From NCBI GenBank assembly GCA_900176545.1, contig FWXP01000004.1, positions 62,001 to 126,000 of the forward strand: a stretch of 64,000 bases of DNA. The letters are read 5' to 3'. The DNA comes from Oscillospiraceae bacterium. Its GTDB lineage: Bacteria; Bacillota; Clostridia; Saccharofermentanales; Saccharofermentanaceae. Position numbers and translations under genes: made by a program. The notes under the pieces are model-generated. The model did no database searches, was not told the origin of the DNA, and worked only from the letters and a program-made list of their open reading frames with translations. Positions within the stretch are counted from its first letter, which is position 1. Each line of letters starts with the position of its first letter. Below, piece after piece: positions 7,798 to 15,995 of the stretch.

Positions 7798-8724
7798 ATG
7801 TTTGAGAATGTACTTCCGGCTATAGAAGAGAGCATCAAGAACGATACCGGAGTATTCCCTGTCGTCTTCGAGGGACTTGAGCACGTTATGGAGAAGAAAG
7901 CTCCCAACGTAAAGATGAGTACCCATAATACCCACGAGCTCTTTTATATGCGTAACGGAAGGGCGGAGTTCAATATCGACGGCAAGAAAGTATCCGTCGA
8001 GAAGGGAAGCGCCCTTATTATCCGTCCGGAGACTCCTCACTGCTTTGAAGTTAAGTCCAGTGTGGCGGATACTCTCGTACTCTATTTCGGCTTTGCCAAG
8101 GAGAAGAATGTAGCAGGAAGATATCAGCCTTCTCTGGAGAGCTTCTTTAATTTCGCGGAAGGCGACGAGAGTAAGGAAGATGCTCTTTCCAAGGATCCCT
8201 ATATCGTTATCTCGGGTTCTTACAAGAAAGAGATAAGCGAAGTCATGGAGAAGATCGTAAACGAGCGTAAGGGCGACTATCAGTCCAAGGAGCTTATGCT
8301 TCAGATACTTACCCTGGAGCTTATGTTGGTCCTTGCAAGAGCCCTCAAAAGAGAGTGGGAGGAGAGCCTAAGGGTTAAAAACGGCAAGGCACAGGAGCTT
8401 GTATTCATCGCAAAGGAATATATAGATTCCAACTACGATAGAGGTATCACCGTAGCAAGTGCAGCTTCCTATGTTTACTTAAGCCAGGGATATTTTACAC
8501 GTGCCTTCAGGGACGAGTTCGGCATAAGTCCCATGTCCTATCTTATGAAGAAGAGAATAGAACGTGCCTGCGAGCTTCTCTCGGACAAGCAGATAAAGGT
8601 AGCAGGCGTAGCTTCCATGGCGGGGTTCTCCAGCCCTCAGAGGTTCAACGTAGCCTTTCGAAAGCAGATGGGAATAACTCCCATGGAATATCGCAAGCAG
8701 CATGCCGGCGGTTACGAAGAATAA
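7798..8724 (+). CDS. AraC-family transcriptional regulator (cupin sensor)
   Basis: A 308-residue regulator. The N-terminal cupin sensor contains STHNTHELFYMRNG, GSALIIRPETPHCF. The C-terminal DNA-binding domain contains VASAASYVYLSQGYFTRAF, GISPMSYLMKKRIERAC and VAGVASMAGFSSPQRFNVAF...ITPMEYRK. A strong AGGAGAGG ribosome binding site precedes the ATG, and the gene follows the esterase-like gene by 10 bases, so the two are co-transcribed. It probably senses a carbohydrate and controls its own operon; the ligand cannot be read from the sequence. folE follows after 23 bases with its own ribosome binding site. Confidence 0.88.
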   Translation: MFENVLPAIEESIKNDTGVFPVVFEGLEHVMEKKAPNVKMSTHNTHELFYMRNGRAEFNIDGKKVSVEKGSALIIRPETPHCFEVKSSVADTLVLYFGFAKEKNVAGRYQPSLESFFNFAEGDESKEDALSKDPYIVISGSYKKEISEVMEKIVNERKGDYQSKELMLQILTLELMLVLARALKREWEESLRVKNGKAQELVFIAKEYIDSNYDRGITVASAASYVYLSQGYFTRAFRDEFGISPMSYLMKKRIERACELLSDKQIKVAGVASMAGFSSPQRFNVAFRKQMGITPMEYRKQHAGGYEE

Positions 8725-8747
8725 TTAAAGATTTGGAGATGATATAA

Positions 8748-9371
8748 ATGTACGACTACGACAATGATTTTGCTATCCCCGAAGAGAGCAGAAAGAATAT
8801 GGATCTTCCTGCCATCGAAGGTGCGGTAAGGACTATCCTTAAGGCTATAGGTGAGGACCCTGACAGAGAGGGCCTTCTTGAGACTCCTCAGAGAGTTGCA
8901 AGGATGTATGCGGAAGTCTTCTCGGGACTTCACAGAGATGTCTCTAAGGACATTAAGGTCTTTAACGAGAAAGGCAACGACGAGATGATCCTCATAGGAG
9001 ATATTCCTTTCTACTCCATGTGCGAGCATCACCTTCTTCCTTTCCACGGTAAGGCGCATGTCGTATATATCCCCAGAGACGGTAAGATCTTAGGCCTTTC
9101 CAAGGTAGCAAGGATCGTAGATACCCTGTCCCGCAAGCCTCAGCTTCAGGAGAGACTTACATCCGAGATCGCAGATCAGATAATAAAGAGCATAGACGCT
9201 TCCGCTGTTTGCGTAGTTATCGAGGCGGAGCACCTCTGCATGACCATGAGGGGCATAAGAAAGCCCGGCTCCAAGACAGTAACTTCCGCTATGAGAGGCG
9301 GATGCAGGAACGATGCCAGAACGAGAAACGAGGCACTCGCTCTTATCAATCGTCAAAGGAGCAATTCATAA
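8748..9371 (+). CDS. folE: GTP cyclohydrolase I
   Basis: Converts GTP to 7,8-dihydroneopterin triphosphate, the first step of folate synthesis. The 207-residue protein has the zinc and active-site motif [18 protein letters not shown] (about residues 90-107), [11 protein letters not shown], and the second zinc cysteine in [16 protein letters not shown] ribosome binding site lies upstream. The stop codon is immediately followed by the folP ATG, making folE the first gene of a folE-folP-folB-folK operon. Confidence 0.97.
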   Translation: MYDYDNDFAIPEESRKNMDLPAIEGAVRTILKAIGEDPDREGLLETPQRVARMYAEVFSGLHRDVSKDIKVFNEKGNDEMILIGDIPFYSMCEHHLLPFHGKAHVVYIPRDGKILGLSKVARIVDTLSRKPQLQERLTSEIADQIIKSIDASAVCVVIEAEHLCMTMRGIRKPGSKTVTSAMRGGCRNDARTRNEALALINRQRSNS

Positions 9372-10226
9372 ATGACAGACAACTACTATACCGGCAGCGT
9401 TAAGTGCCGCGACAAGCTCCTTGCTTTCGGTAAGGAGACCGTTTGCATGGGAATACTAAACGTTACTCCCGACTCGTTCTCGGACGGCGGAAGAAACTAT
9501 AAGTTCACGGATGCAATGATGAACGTAAAGGCCATGATCGAGGACGGAGCAAAGGTCATAGACGTGGGAGGCGAATCCACACGTCCCGGATATACCGAGA
9601 TCAGTGTTGACGAGGAGCTCAGCAGGATCGTTCCCGTTGTAGAGGCCATAAGAGATAACTTCGATGTAGTGATCTCCATAGATACATATAAGTCCAAGGT
9701 GGCTGAGGGCGCACTGGAAGCGGGATGCCACATAATCAACGACATCTACGGCTTTATGTACGATCCCAATATGGCATCCGTCGTTAAGAAGTACGATGCG
9801 GCTGCCATCCTTATGTTCAACTGCAGGAGAAACGGCGAGTGCATCAAGGAAGATATCATCGACAGAGCCGTAAGAGAGCTTGACGGAAGTATCAGAAGGG
9901 CTCACGAGGCAGGTATCGGGGACGATCATCTCATCCTGGATCCCGGTGTGGGATTCGGAACTTCAAGAGCTCAGGATATCGAACTTACGAGAAGGATCGG
10001 TGAGCTCTCCTTCGAAGGAAAGTATCCTATGCTCATCGCCTGCTCCAGGAAGAGGACGCCTTCTGTTCTTCTTCCAAGGGAGACCTCGCCCGACCAGAGA
10101 GATCCCGTATCCATCGGTATGGCTCTTGCGGGAGTTGCTTGCGGTGCTTCCATGGTAAGGGTACATAACGTTAGGGATACATTCGATGCTCTTTGCGGCT
10201 TCGATAAGACCGTAAGGGAGGAATAA
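9372..10226 (+). CDS. folP: Dihydropteroate synthase
   Basis: Condenses 6-hydroxymethyl-7,8-dihydropterin pyrophosphate with p-aminobenzoate; the target of sulfonamides. The 284-residue TIM-barrel protein shows GILNVTPDSFSDGG (about residues 28-41), DVGGESTRPGY, SIDTYKSKVAEGAL, and DPGVGFGTS. The C-terminal VRVHNVRDT is the usual pterin-side motif. AAAGGAG precedes the ATG, which directly abuts folE. The folB gene follows after 3 bases. Confidence 0.97.
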   Translation: MTDNYYTGSVKCRDKLLAFGKETVCMGILNVTPDSFSDGGRNYKFTDAMMNVKAMIEDGAKVIDVGGESTRPGYTEISVDEELSRIVPVVEAIRDNFDVVISIDTYKSKVAEGALEAGCHIINDIYGFMYDPNMASVVKKYDAAAILMFNCRRNGECIKEDIIDRAVRELDGSIRRAHEAGIGDDHLILDPGVGFGTSRAQDIELTRRIGELSFEGKYPMLIACSRKRTPSVLLPRETSPDQRDPVSIGMALAGVACGASMVRVHNVRDTFDALCGFDKTVREE

Positions 10227-10229
10227 GAT

Positions 10230-10595
10230 ATGGACCATATCGTAATGAGCGAGATGAGATTTCACGGATATGTGGGAGTCTTTCCCGAAGAGAAGGAAAG
10301 AGGCCAGACATTCATCGTAAGTTGCGATATGGCTTTCGATAAGATCCCCGGGGCGGTTACAGACAGGCTCGAGGATACTGTCGATTACTCTGCCGTATAC
10401 GATGTCATAAAGGATGAGGTCACGTCTTCCGGGTATGATCTTATAGAGCATCTGGCCTATGAGATAGGCGGCAAGGTGCTCTCCTGTTCCGACCTCATAA
10501 AGAGCGTAGAGGTCACGGTATCTAAGCCCGAAGCTCCCGTAGAAGGTGACTTTAAGACGATGCTCGCCAAGATCACGAGAAGAAGGGGAGAGTAA
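10230..10595 (+). CDS. folB: Dihydroneopterin aldolase
   Basis: Cleaves dihydroneopterin to 6-hydroxymethyl-dihydropterin and glycolaldehyde. The 121-residue length is standard. RFHGYVGVFPEEKERGQ at about residues 11-27 is the family signature, DTVDYSAVYDVI carries the central substrate pocket, and VEVTVSKPEAPV is the C-terminal strand. A GGAGG ribosome binding site overlaps the end of folP, and folK follows after 3 bases. Confidence 0.95.
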   Translation: MDHIVMSEMRFHGYVGVFPEEKERGQTFIVSCDMAFDKIPGAVTDRLEDTVDYSAVYDVIKDEVTSSGYDLIEHLAYEIGGKVLSCSDLIKSVEVTVSKPEAPVEGDFKTMLAKITRRRGE

Positions 10596-10598
10596 GTT

Positions 10599-11063
10599 AT
10601 GGATATGCATACGGCTTATCTTTCCATAGGAAGCAATATGGGAGATCGCGAAGAGAACCTTCGAAGCGCCATCGATCTTCTGAATGCCGACGAGGCTATA
10701 GAGGTCACGAAGTGTGCCAATATCTACGAGACGGAGCCCGTGGGCTACGACGATCAGCCTTATTTCCTGAATACATGTCTTGAGCTTAAGACCTCGCTGG
10801 ACCCGTATTCTCTTCTCAAGGTCTGTCAGAAGATAGAAAATGACCTTCACAGGGTAAGGATAATAAGGAACGGCCCCAGGACCATCGATCTCGATATCCT
10901 CCTGTACGATGACCTCATATCCTACGATCCGATACTTACCATTCCGCATCCCAGGATGTACGAGAGGGCGTTCGTTCTGTACCCGCTCAAAGATATCACG
11001 GATTATTCGGGTAAGATCCCGGAGGACAAGAGCGTAAAGCTCGTAGATGAGCCCTATATTTGA
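10599..11063 (+). CDS. folK: 6-hydroxymethyl-7,8-dihydropterin pyrophosphokinase
   Basis: Transfers pyrophosphate from ATP to 6-hydroxymethyl-dihydropterin. The 154-residue protein starts AYLSIGSNMGDREENL, and has ETEPVGYDDQPYFLN and the ATP/Mg motif GPRTIDLDILLYDD (about residues 92-105), then IPHPRMYERAFVL. It ends the folate operon. Its stop codon lies inside the -35 element of the next promoter (11060-11065). Confidence 0.96.
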   Translation: MDMHTAYLSIGSNMGDREENLRSAIDLLNADEAIEVTKCANIYETEPVGYDDQPYFLNTCLELKTSLDPYSLLKVCQKIENDLHRVRIIRNGPRTIDLDILLYDDLISYDPILTIPHPRMYERAFVLYPLKDITDYSGKIPEDKSVKLVDEPYI

Positions 11064-11088
11064 ATCTTAAGGGCATAACCGATATAAT
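11060..11088 (+). promoter_or_regulatory. Promoter of the Asn-rich protein / tmk cluster
   Basis: TTGAAT (11060-11065) and TATAAT (11083-11088) are spaced by 17 bases and overlap the folK stop. This separates the folate operon from the tmk-holB-ricT cluster. Confidence 0.75.
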
Positions 11089-11120
11089 TTTATAGTTAAT
11101 GTCCCGACATGGAGGAAGAA

Positions 11121-11570
11121 ATGGCAGAGAACAATAATAATTCGAATGCTCCTAAGAAGCAGAACAATCACGGCGGCAACGGAAATAACGGAGGCAACAA
11201 CAATAACTACCGTTCCGGCAACCGCAACAATGCCAGAAGAAGGAATAATAACCGCCCCAGGAAGAACAATGGTGAGGGCAAGGAGATAAAGCCTTCCGAG
11301 AATAAGGAGAATAAGATCCAGTCTCAGGTGGAAGGTAATTCCAATAACAACGCTTCCAATAATCAGGGCAATCAGAACGGCGGCAATAACCGTAACAGGA
11401 GAAATAACCAGAACCGCTCCGAGAGAAGACCTCAGCGTCCCAAGCACAATAATCCTCCCAAGCCCGTCCATATCGAGGAGACGGTAGAGGATATAAAGGC
11501 TGAGAACGATCGTCTCGAGAAGGAGATCTGGATCGATATCGCAGAGATACATACGATCAAGTTGGACTAA
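11121..11570 (+). CDS. Asn/Arg-rich, mostly disordered protein
   Basis: I do not recognise a family. The 149-residue protein has about 110 residues of low complexity dominated by Asn, Gly, Arg, Lys and Gln (stretches such as NNHGGNGNNGGNNNN and NARRRNNNRPRKNN), strongly basic and without hydrophobic core. The last ~35 residues differ: VEDIKAENDRLEKEIWIDIAEIHTIKLD looks like an amphipathic helix. I chose the ATG at 11121 because GGAGGAA lies 6 bases upstream; the ATG at 11109 would overlap that site. It has its own consensus promoter and is followed 2 bases later by tmk. RNA or DNA binding by the Arg/Asn-rich part is a guess from composition. Confidence 0.7.
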   Translation: MAENNNNSNAPKKQNNHGGNGNNGGNNNNYRSGNRNNARRRNNNRPRKNNGEGKEIKPSENKENKIQSQVEGNSNNNASNNQGNQNGGNNRNRRNNQNRSERRPQRPKHNNPPKPVHIEETVEDIKAENDRLEKEIWIDIAEIHTIKLD

Positions 11571-11572
11571 AG

Positions 11573-12193
11573 ATGGCAAAAGGTGTATTCATTACATTCG
11601 AAGGAATAGACGGGTGCGGCAAGAGCACTCAGTTCATGCGCGTCTCCGAATACTTCAAGGAGACAGGCAGAAAGTTCATCGTAGTAAGAGAACCGGGCGG
11701 AACGACAGTAGGTGAGAAGATAAGGGAGATCCTCTTAGATAAGAAGAACGACTCCATGACTTCTCTTGCGGAGCTCATGCTCTACGAGGCTGCAAGAGCC
11801 CAGATCACGGAAGAAGTGATAAAGCCCGCTTTGGAAGAAGGTACATCCGTACTCTGCGACAGGTTCTTTGATTCCACCAGTGCATATCAGGGGTATGCAA
11901 GGGGATTGGGCAGCGAGCTCACCGATACCCTGAACAAGATAGCGACCGCGGGTGTAGTTCCCGACATGACATTCCTTCTGGATCTGGATACAGAGGTCGC
12001 TTATAAGAGAAGAAATACCAGAGGAGAAGCCGAGGATCGTCTGGAGGCCCTGGGCAATTCCTTCCAGGATAAGGTAAGAGCAGGATATCTCGAGTGCGCC
12101 AAGAAGGATGACCGTATCAAGGTCATAGATGCATCGGGAACTCCTGATGAGATTTTCGAAGAGATCAAGAGATGGCTTTCAGAGATCTTGTAG
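11573..12193 (+). CDS. tmk: Thymidylate kinase
   Basis: Phosphorylates dTMP to dTDP. The 206-residue protein has the P-loop FEGIDGCGKSTQ (about residues 10-21), the dTMP-binding REPGGTTVGEKIREILL, the DR(F/Y) motif LCDRFFDSTSAYQGYARG, and the lid region RRNTRGEAEDRLE. The 3' end overlaps the start of holB by 22 bases in another frame. The tmk-holB-ricT order is conserved in many Bacillota. Confidence 0.96.
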   Translation: MAKGVFITFEGIDGCGKSTQFMRVSEYFKETGRKFIVVREPGGTTVGEKIREILLDKKNDSMTSLAELMLYEAARAQITEEVIKPALEEGTSVLCDRFFDSTSAYQGYARGLGSELTDTLNKIATAGVVPDMTFLLDLDTEVAYKRRNTRGEAEDRLEALGNSFQDKVRAGYLECAKKDDRIKVIDASGTPDEIFEEIKRWLSEIL

Positions 12194-13185
12194 GACAGAA
12201 GGAAGTAAAGAGCAGGCTCGAACCTATGCTGAAGGGCACCTTTGCCCAGTCTTTCCTCATTACGGGTGCTCCGGGTATCGGTAAGCATACTTTCGGAAAT
12301 GAACTGGCCAAAGCGATCCTCTGCCAGGAGCCTACTGAAGACGGCTGCTGCGGCAAGTGTCCGTCCTGCGCTTATTTCGATGCCGGTACGCACCCCGACA
12401 TAAGAAGGTTCGAAGCTCAAAAGGGCAAGAAGAGCATCAGGGTAGAAGATCTTCGAAGCGGACTTATTGCCGATGAGGCGGTCAATCCTCAGATCTCCAA
12501 GAATAAGGTATACATTATAAATGCCGACCAGCTGGCGGACGTTTCCCAGAATCTCCTTCTCAAGTCTCTTGAGGAGCCGCCCAAGGGAGTGGAGTTTATT
12601 CTCCTGTGTTCTGACCAGAGCAAGCTTTTGGGCACCATCCTGTCGAGAGTCACGGTGCTTCCTCTTCACCCCTATACGACTGAAGAGATAGAGCAGATAC
12701 TTAAGGCGTCGGGTAAGGAAGATGCATCTGAAGAGAAAGTAAAGTTCTGCGCGGAGTTCTCATCCGGTATTCCGGGCAAGGCATTATCCCTTATGGAGGA
12801 CGAGGAGTTCTCCGCAGAGAGGGAACACATCTTCGATCTTGTCATGGAGATGCCAAAGATGTCCTACACGGATATACTTATAGACGAAGTCTCCTACTGG
12901 AACGACAATTCCGACAGGGTAGACGAGCTGCTTCTCCTTTTGCAGTGGACATTGGGAGATATAGCGACTCTCCTTGCTTCCGCAAGTAAGGGAGTACTTA
13001 AGAATCAGGACAAGAAGGACAAGCTCATAAGCTTCCTGTCCGATGCGAGGGGACTTACCCTCATCAACATGAGCAACGCCGTCAATGCGGTAACGGAGTT
13101 CTCCAAGGGACTCAAGGTAAATGTCAGTTACGACGCTGCATGCTCGAGCATGCTTTTGAAGATACATAAGGAGTTGAAGCAATGA
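12172..13185 (+). CDS. holB: DNA polymerase III delta' subunit
   Basis: A clamp-loader subunit of the replicative polymerase. The 337-residue protein has an AAA+ ATPase fold with P-loop ITGAPGIGKHTFG (about residues 29-41) and a four-cysteine zinc site, CCGKCPSCAYF preceded by an earlier Cys. The sensor region reads ADQLADVSQNLLLKSLEEPP, with SRVTVLPLHPYT further on. It overlaps tmk by 22 bases and ricT by 4 bases, so the three are translationally coupled. Confidence 0.93.
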   Translation: MAFRDLVGQKEVKSRLEPMLKGTFAQSFLITGAPGIGKHTFGNELAKAILCQEPTEDGCCGKCPSCAYFDAGTHPDIRRFEAQKGKKSIRVEDLRSGLIADEAVNPQISKNKVYIINADQLADVSQNLLLKSLEEPPKGVEFILLCSDQSKLLGTILSRVTVLPLHPYTTEEIEQILKASGKEDASEEKVKFCAEFSSGIPGKALSLMEDEEFSAEREHIFDLVMEMPKMSYTDILIDEVSYWNDNSDRVDELLLLLQWTLGDIATLLASASKGVLKNQDKKDKLISFLSDARGLTLINMSNAVNAVTEFSKGLKVNVSYDAACSSMLLKIHKELKQ

Positions 13186-14072
13186 AGAAGATAGTAAATC
13201 TGCGTTTCAGGGACGCGGGCAAGGTATATAAGTTCACATGTAACGGCCTGAACCTCACCATCGGCGATGCCGTTATGGTAGAGACCTCCATGGGTACCGA
13301 CATCGCTCATGTAGTGGAGGAGCCCATCGAGATGGAGGACGATCAGGTAGGAGACGATATCCTTCCGGTACTCCGCTTTGCTACTGACAAGGAGCTTGAG
13401 CGATACGAGCTCAAGAAGGTCAAGGAGAAGGAAGCTTACGACAAGTGCCTTCAACTCATAGAAAAGCACGAGCTCGACATGAACCTCGTAGATGCGGTAT
13501 TCGCATTCGACGGAAAGAAGGTCGTATTCTACTTTACTTCAGATAACAGGGTCGACTTCAGGGAACTCGTCAAGGACTTGGCTTCTGTATTCCGTGCAAG
13601 GATCGAGCTTCGTCAGATCGGTTCCAGGGACCAGGCTAAGCTGGTAGGCGGTATCGGTGTCTGCGGCAGGGAACTTTGCTGCTGCACATTCCTTAATCAC
13701 TTTGCTCCCGTTACCCTCCGTATGGCAAGGGACCAGGGATTATCCCTTAATCCCACCAAGCTCAACGGCGCCTGCGGACGCCTTATGTGCTGCCTTCAGT
13801 TCGAGAAGGAAGCTTATGCCGATGCTCATAAGAGACTTCCCAAGTCCGGCAAGAAGATAAGGACTCCCCGCGGAATGGGAGTTGTCTCCGATGTCAATCT
13901 CATCGAGGAGAAGGTGTCCGTTAAGTTCACCGTTGATGACGTGAGCGAAGTGGAAGTCTTCGATTGGGGAACTCTGGAGCCCCTGAACCAGGGCGGATGC
14001 TGCGGAGGACACAAGGAAGGCTGTCAGGGTCCTGCCCAGGATGTGGACATGCTGGAGGACGACGCAGAGTAA
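13182..14072 (+). CDS. ricT: PSP1 / RicT (YaaT) family protein
   Basis: RicT homologues work with RicA and RicF as a complex that promotes RNase Y-dependent mRNA processing and, in Bacillus subtilis, sporulation and competence; that complex carries Fe-S clusters. The 296-residue protein has the conserved cysteine sets GVCGRELCCCTFL (about residues 159-171) and GACGRLMCCLQFE. GGAG lies before an ATG overlapping the holB stop. The tail adds GGCCGGHKEGC, an extra Cys/His-rich stretch, then an acidic end. A 2[4Fe-4S] ferredoxin gene follows, though with its own promoter. RicA and RicF are not in the window. Confidence 0.9.
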   Translation: MKKIVNLRFRDAGKVYKFTCNGLNLTIGDAVMVETSMGTDIAHVVEEPIEMEDDQVGDDILPVLRFATDKELERYELKKVKEKEAYDKCLQLIEKHELDMNLVDAVFAFDGKKVVFYFTSDNRVDFRELVKDLASVFRARIELRQIGSRDQAKLVGGIGVCGRELCCCTFLNHFAPVTLRMARDQGLSLNPTKLNGACGRLMCCLQFEKEAYADAHKRLPKSGKKIRTPRGMGVVSDVNLIEEKVSVKFTVDDVSEVEVFDWGTLEPLNQGGCCGGHKEGCQGPAQDVDMLEDDAE

Positions 14073-14092
14073 ACAATTGAGAAACCGCGCAT

Positions 14093-14121
14093 TTGTAATA
14101 TTTCTAATTTGATGAGATAAT
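14093..14121 (+). promoter_or_regulatory. Promoter of the ferredoxin gene
   Basis: TTGTAA (14093-14098) and GATAAT (14116-14121) are spaced by 17 bases, 31 bases before the ferredoxin ATG. Confidence 0.65.
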
Positions 14122-14152
14122 GTCATTACACTAACGAAGGGAGAATATTACA

Positions 14153-14323
14153 ATGGCTTATGTAATTTCCGATGCTTGTCTTTCTTGCGGTTCCTGTGCT
14201 GATGCATGCCCCGTTTCTGCTATCTCTGAGGGCGATACACAGTACAACATCGATGCAGATGCTTGCCTTTCCTGCGGTGCTTGCGCAGAGGTTTGCCCTG
14301 TATCTGCTATCGCTGAAGGCTGA
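14153..14323 (+). CDS. 2[4Fe-4S] ferredoxin
   Basis: A 56-residue clostridial-type electron carrier read directly from the sequence. It contains two copies of the CxxCxxCxxxCP motif: CLSCGSCADACP (about residues 9-20) and CLSCGACAEVCP (about residues 38-49). The two halves are near repeats, as usual for this family. GGGAG lies 9 bases before the ATG, and a strong terminator follows, so it is monocistronic. It would serve low-potential redox enzymes such as pyruvate:ferredoxin oxidoreductase or hydrogenase, which are not in this window. Confidence 0.95.
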   Translation: MAYVISDACLSCGSCADACPVSAISEGDTQYNIDADACLSCGACAEVCPVSAIAEG

Positions 14324-14349
14324 TAAGCAATAATCCTAATTAGGAACTT

Positions 14350-14386
14350 AAAGATCCCGTTCGGTATTTGCCGGGCGGGTCTTTTT
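14350..14386 (+). terminator. Terminator after ferredoxin
   Basis: AAAGA-(T)-CCCGTTCGG pairs with CCGGGCGGGTCTTT around a TATTTG loop, with one bulged T and two G-U pairs, followed by TTTTT. Confidence 0.85.
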
Positions 14387-14543
14387 AGTCTCGATAATTG
14401 TCATAGCTCTTTGTTGCTGAGATTTTTCACCTGGAAAGATGAAGCGTCAATGGAATCTCTACTTGAGACGTGTTACTACCATGCTATTATTGATATAATC
14501 ATCCAGGATATTGTAAAACTAACGTGACAGGGGATGTGCTGAT

Positions 14544-15950
14544 ATGAGTAAAGACAGCAAAATAACCAAAGGAATGACAGGTACGGCTTTTAAGCAGATA
14601 GGTTCTGCTATTATCGTCTGGTTGATGCTTCTTCTCTCGAATTCGGTTGATAGTGGGTCCGACACCGACATGGATTTTTTGTTCCATGAGATACGTATCT
14701 GGCAGGTGGTGTACTTCCTGTTCCTGGCCTTTGTTGTTGCCGGTTTGGTGTTCGCATTAAATATCTTTTCAATCGCTTGTTCGCTTAGTAAGACAGACGT
14801 TAAGACGCATCTGATCATACAGACGATATCGGCTATATCTGTTCTTGTGATGGTATCGTATTACTATATAACGTCTATTGAAGTAATGCGTCTTAGTATC
14901 AGACCTTCGCTTGCTTTGGTTGCAGCTGTTGTCCTGGTCTTATTTTTCCTTTATGTACTTATATCAAGTGTCAAAGAACTGATTCACTGCAAGGAGAAGC
15001 CTAAGTCAAAGTATATGGTGCCGGCCATTATCCTGTCGGTGCTGCTTGTGCTTGCGGTAATATATCCTTTTTCCTATCTTCTCAAGGAGCACGGATTTAC
15101 TAATTATCTTTCTGACAGATTTGCTCTAAATACTGCGGGCGATAATGATATATGTAATTTTGTTAATCATGGTGTAGCTATCGATGACACGATCTACTAT
15201 GTTACCGACAGCGAGCTTCAAAGGATAGATCCCGACGGAACTGTTACCGCAGTCGATTCCGCAGAATCTATGAACTGTATGCCTGTAAGATATGAAGATT
15301 CCATTATCTATTGGAAGGTCGAGAATAATAATATATATTTTTGCGGCTATGATACAAAGACAGATACGATCAGTGAGCAGGATGCCGAAATATATCATGG
15401 AGATTATTATGGTGTTCGGTTTGCCGGAATAAGAGACAGCAAGTATTTCTATATGCTCGGGGGGAGTATATGGTGTGTGGATATTATCGATGGGAATATC
15501 GATATAAGTAACAGTCAGAGATATGCATGGGACACAGCGTTCACTACCGACGTCTTTATTCTGGTTCCTGTCGAATACAGTGCTTTTATTCAAGAATACG
15601 GTTCTACTGATTCGGGTGTATACTGTGACGGATACAAGATCTCAAGGCGATATAGTCGTGAAGTTGGTAGTGTCTGCCTCTATTCAAAGTCTGCTTCCGG
15701 GGAAAACTATGTTGACAATGTAAGAGCTTGTAATGTTTATAATGGCAGAGTTTACTATGTTGTTTACATCGACAGTGAAGATTCATATGAGATATATGAA
15801 TCAGGTCCTGATCTTACTTCACCTACTTTGATAGGTACCATGCCTCGTAATCCGGACGATCGCTATATTAGTCCGAGCATTGTAGCTTCTGATACTTATA
15901 TCGCATGTATATATAATGGTGATGTCGTAACGATTGATATCGCTTCATGA
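14544..15950 (+). CDS. Membrane protein with C-terminal propeller-like domain
   Basis: A 468-residue protein of unknown function with the same layout as the gene at 1350. About five membrane segments fall in the first ~190 residues (for example IWQVVYFLFLAFVVAGLVF, LALVAAVVLVLFFLYVLI and YMVPAIILSVLLVLAVIY). The soluble C-terminal part has repeats of the type DDTIYYVTDSELQRIDPDG, EDSIIYWKVENNNIYFCGYD and NGRVYYVVYIDSEDSYEIY, resembling DUF5050 propeller blades. Codon use looks more A+T-rich than neighbouring housekeeping genes. A TGATATAAT extended -10 element lies at 14491-14499. About 170 bp upstream, apart from the ferredoxin terminator and this promoter, holds nothing I can name. Confidence 0.6.
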   Translation: MSKDSKITKGMTGTAFKQIGSAIIVWLMLLLSNSVDSGSDTDMDFLFHEIRIWQVVYFLFLAFVVAGLVFALNIFSIACSLSKTDVKTHLIIQTISAISVLVMVSYYYITSIEVMRLSIRPSLALVAAVVLVLFFLYVLISSVKELIHCKEKPKSKYMVPAIILSVLLVLAVIYPFSYLLKEHGFTNYLSDRFALNTAGDNDICNFVNHGVAIDDTIYYVTDSELQRIDPDGTVTAVDSAESMNCMPVRYEDSIIYWKVENNNIYFCGYDTKTDTISEQDAEIYHGDYYGVRFAGIRDSKYFYMLGGSIWCVDIIDGNIDISNSQRYAWDTAFTTDVFILVPVEYSAFIQEYGSTDSGVYCDGYKISRRYSREVGSVCLYSKSASGENYVDNVRACNVYNGRVYYVVYIDSEDSYEIYESGPDLTSPTLIGTMPRNPDDRYISPSIVASDTYIACIYNGDVVTIDIAS

Positions 15951-15960
15951 CAGTATAATC

Positions 15961-15989
15961 TCGACAATCCCGCTTACATAATTTAGACT
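15961..15989 (+). promoter_or_regulatory. Promoter of the trmN-like gene, probably leaderless
   Basis: TCGACA (15961-15966) and TAGACT (15984-15989) are spaced by 17 bases, and the ATG at 15996 follows after 6 bases. There is no Shine-Dalgarno sequence. Confidence 0.5.
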
Positions 15990-15995
15990 CTTCTT

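Noticed and set aside
9963-10949. A 328-codon minus-strand frame across folP, folB and folK.
   Set aside because: It is antisense to three clear folate genes; no start signal or known domain.
14330-14543. The ~200-bp gap after ferredoxin as a possible riboswitch or ncRNA.
   Set aside because: Beyond the ferredoxin terminator and an extended -10 element I find no conserved aptamer-like core or second stable hairpin.
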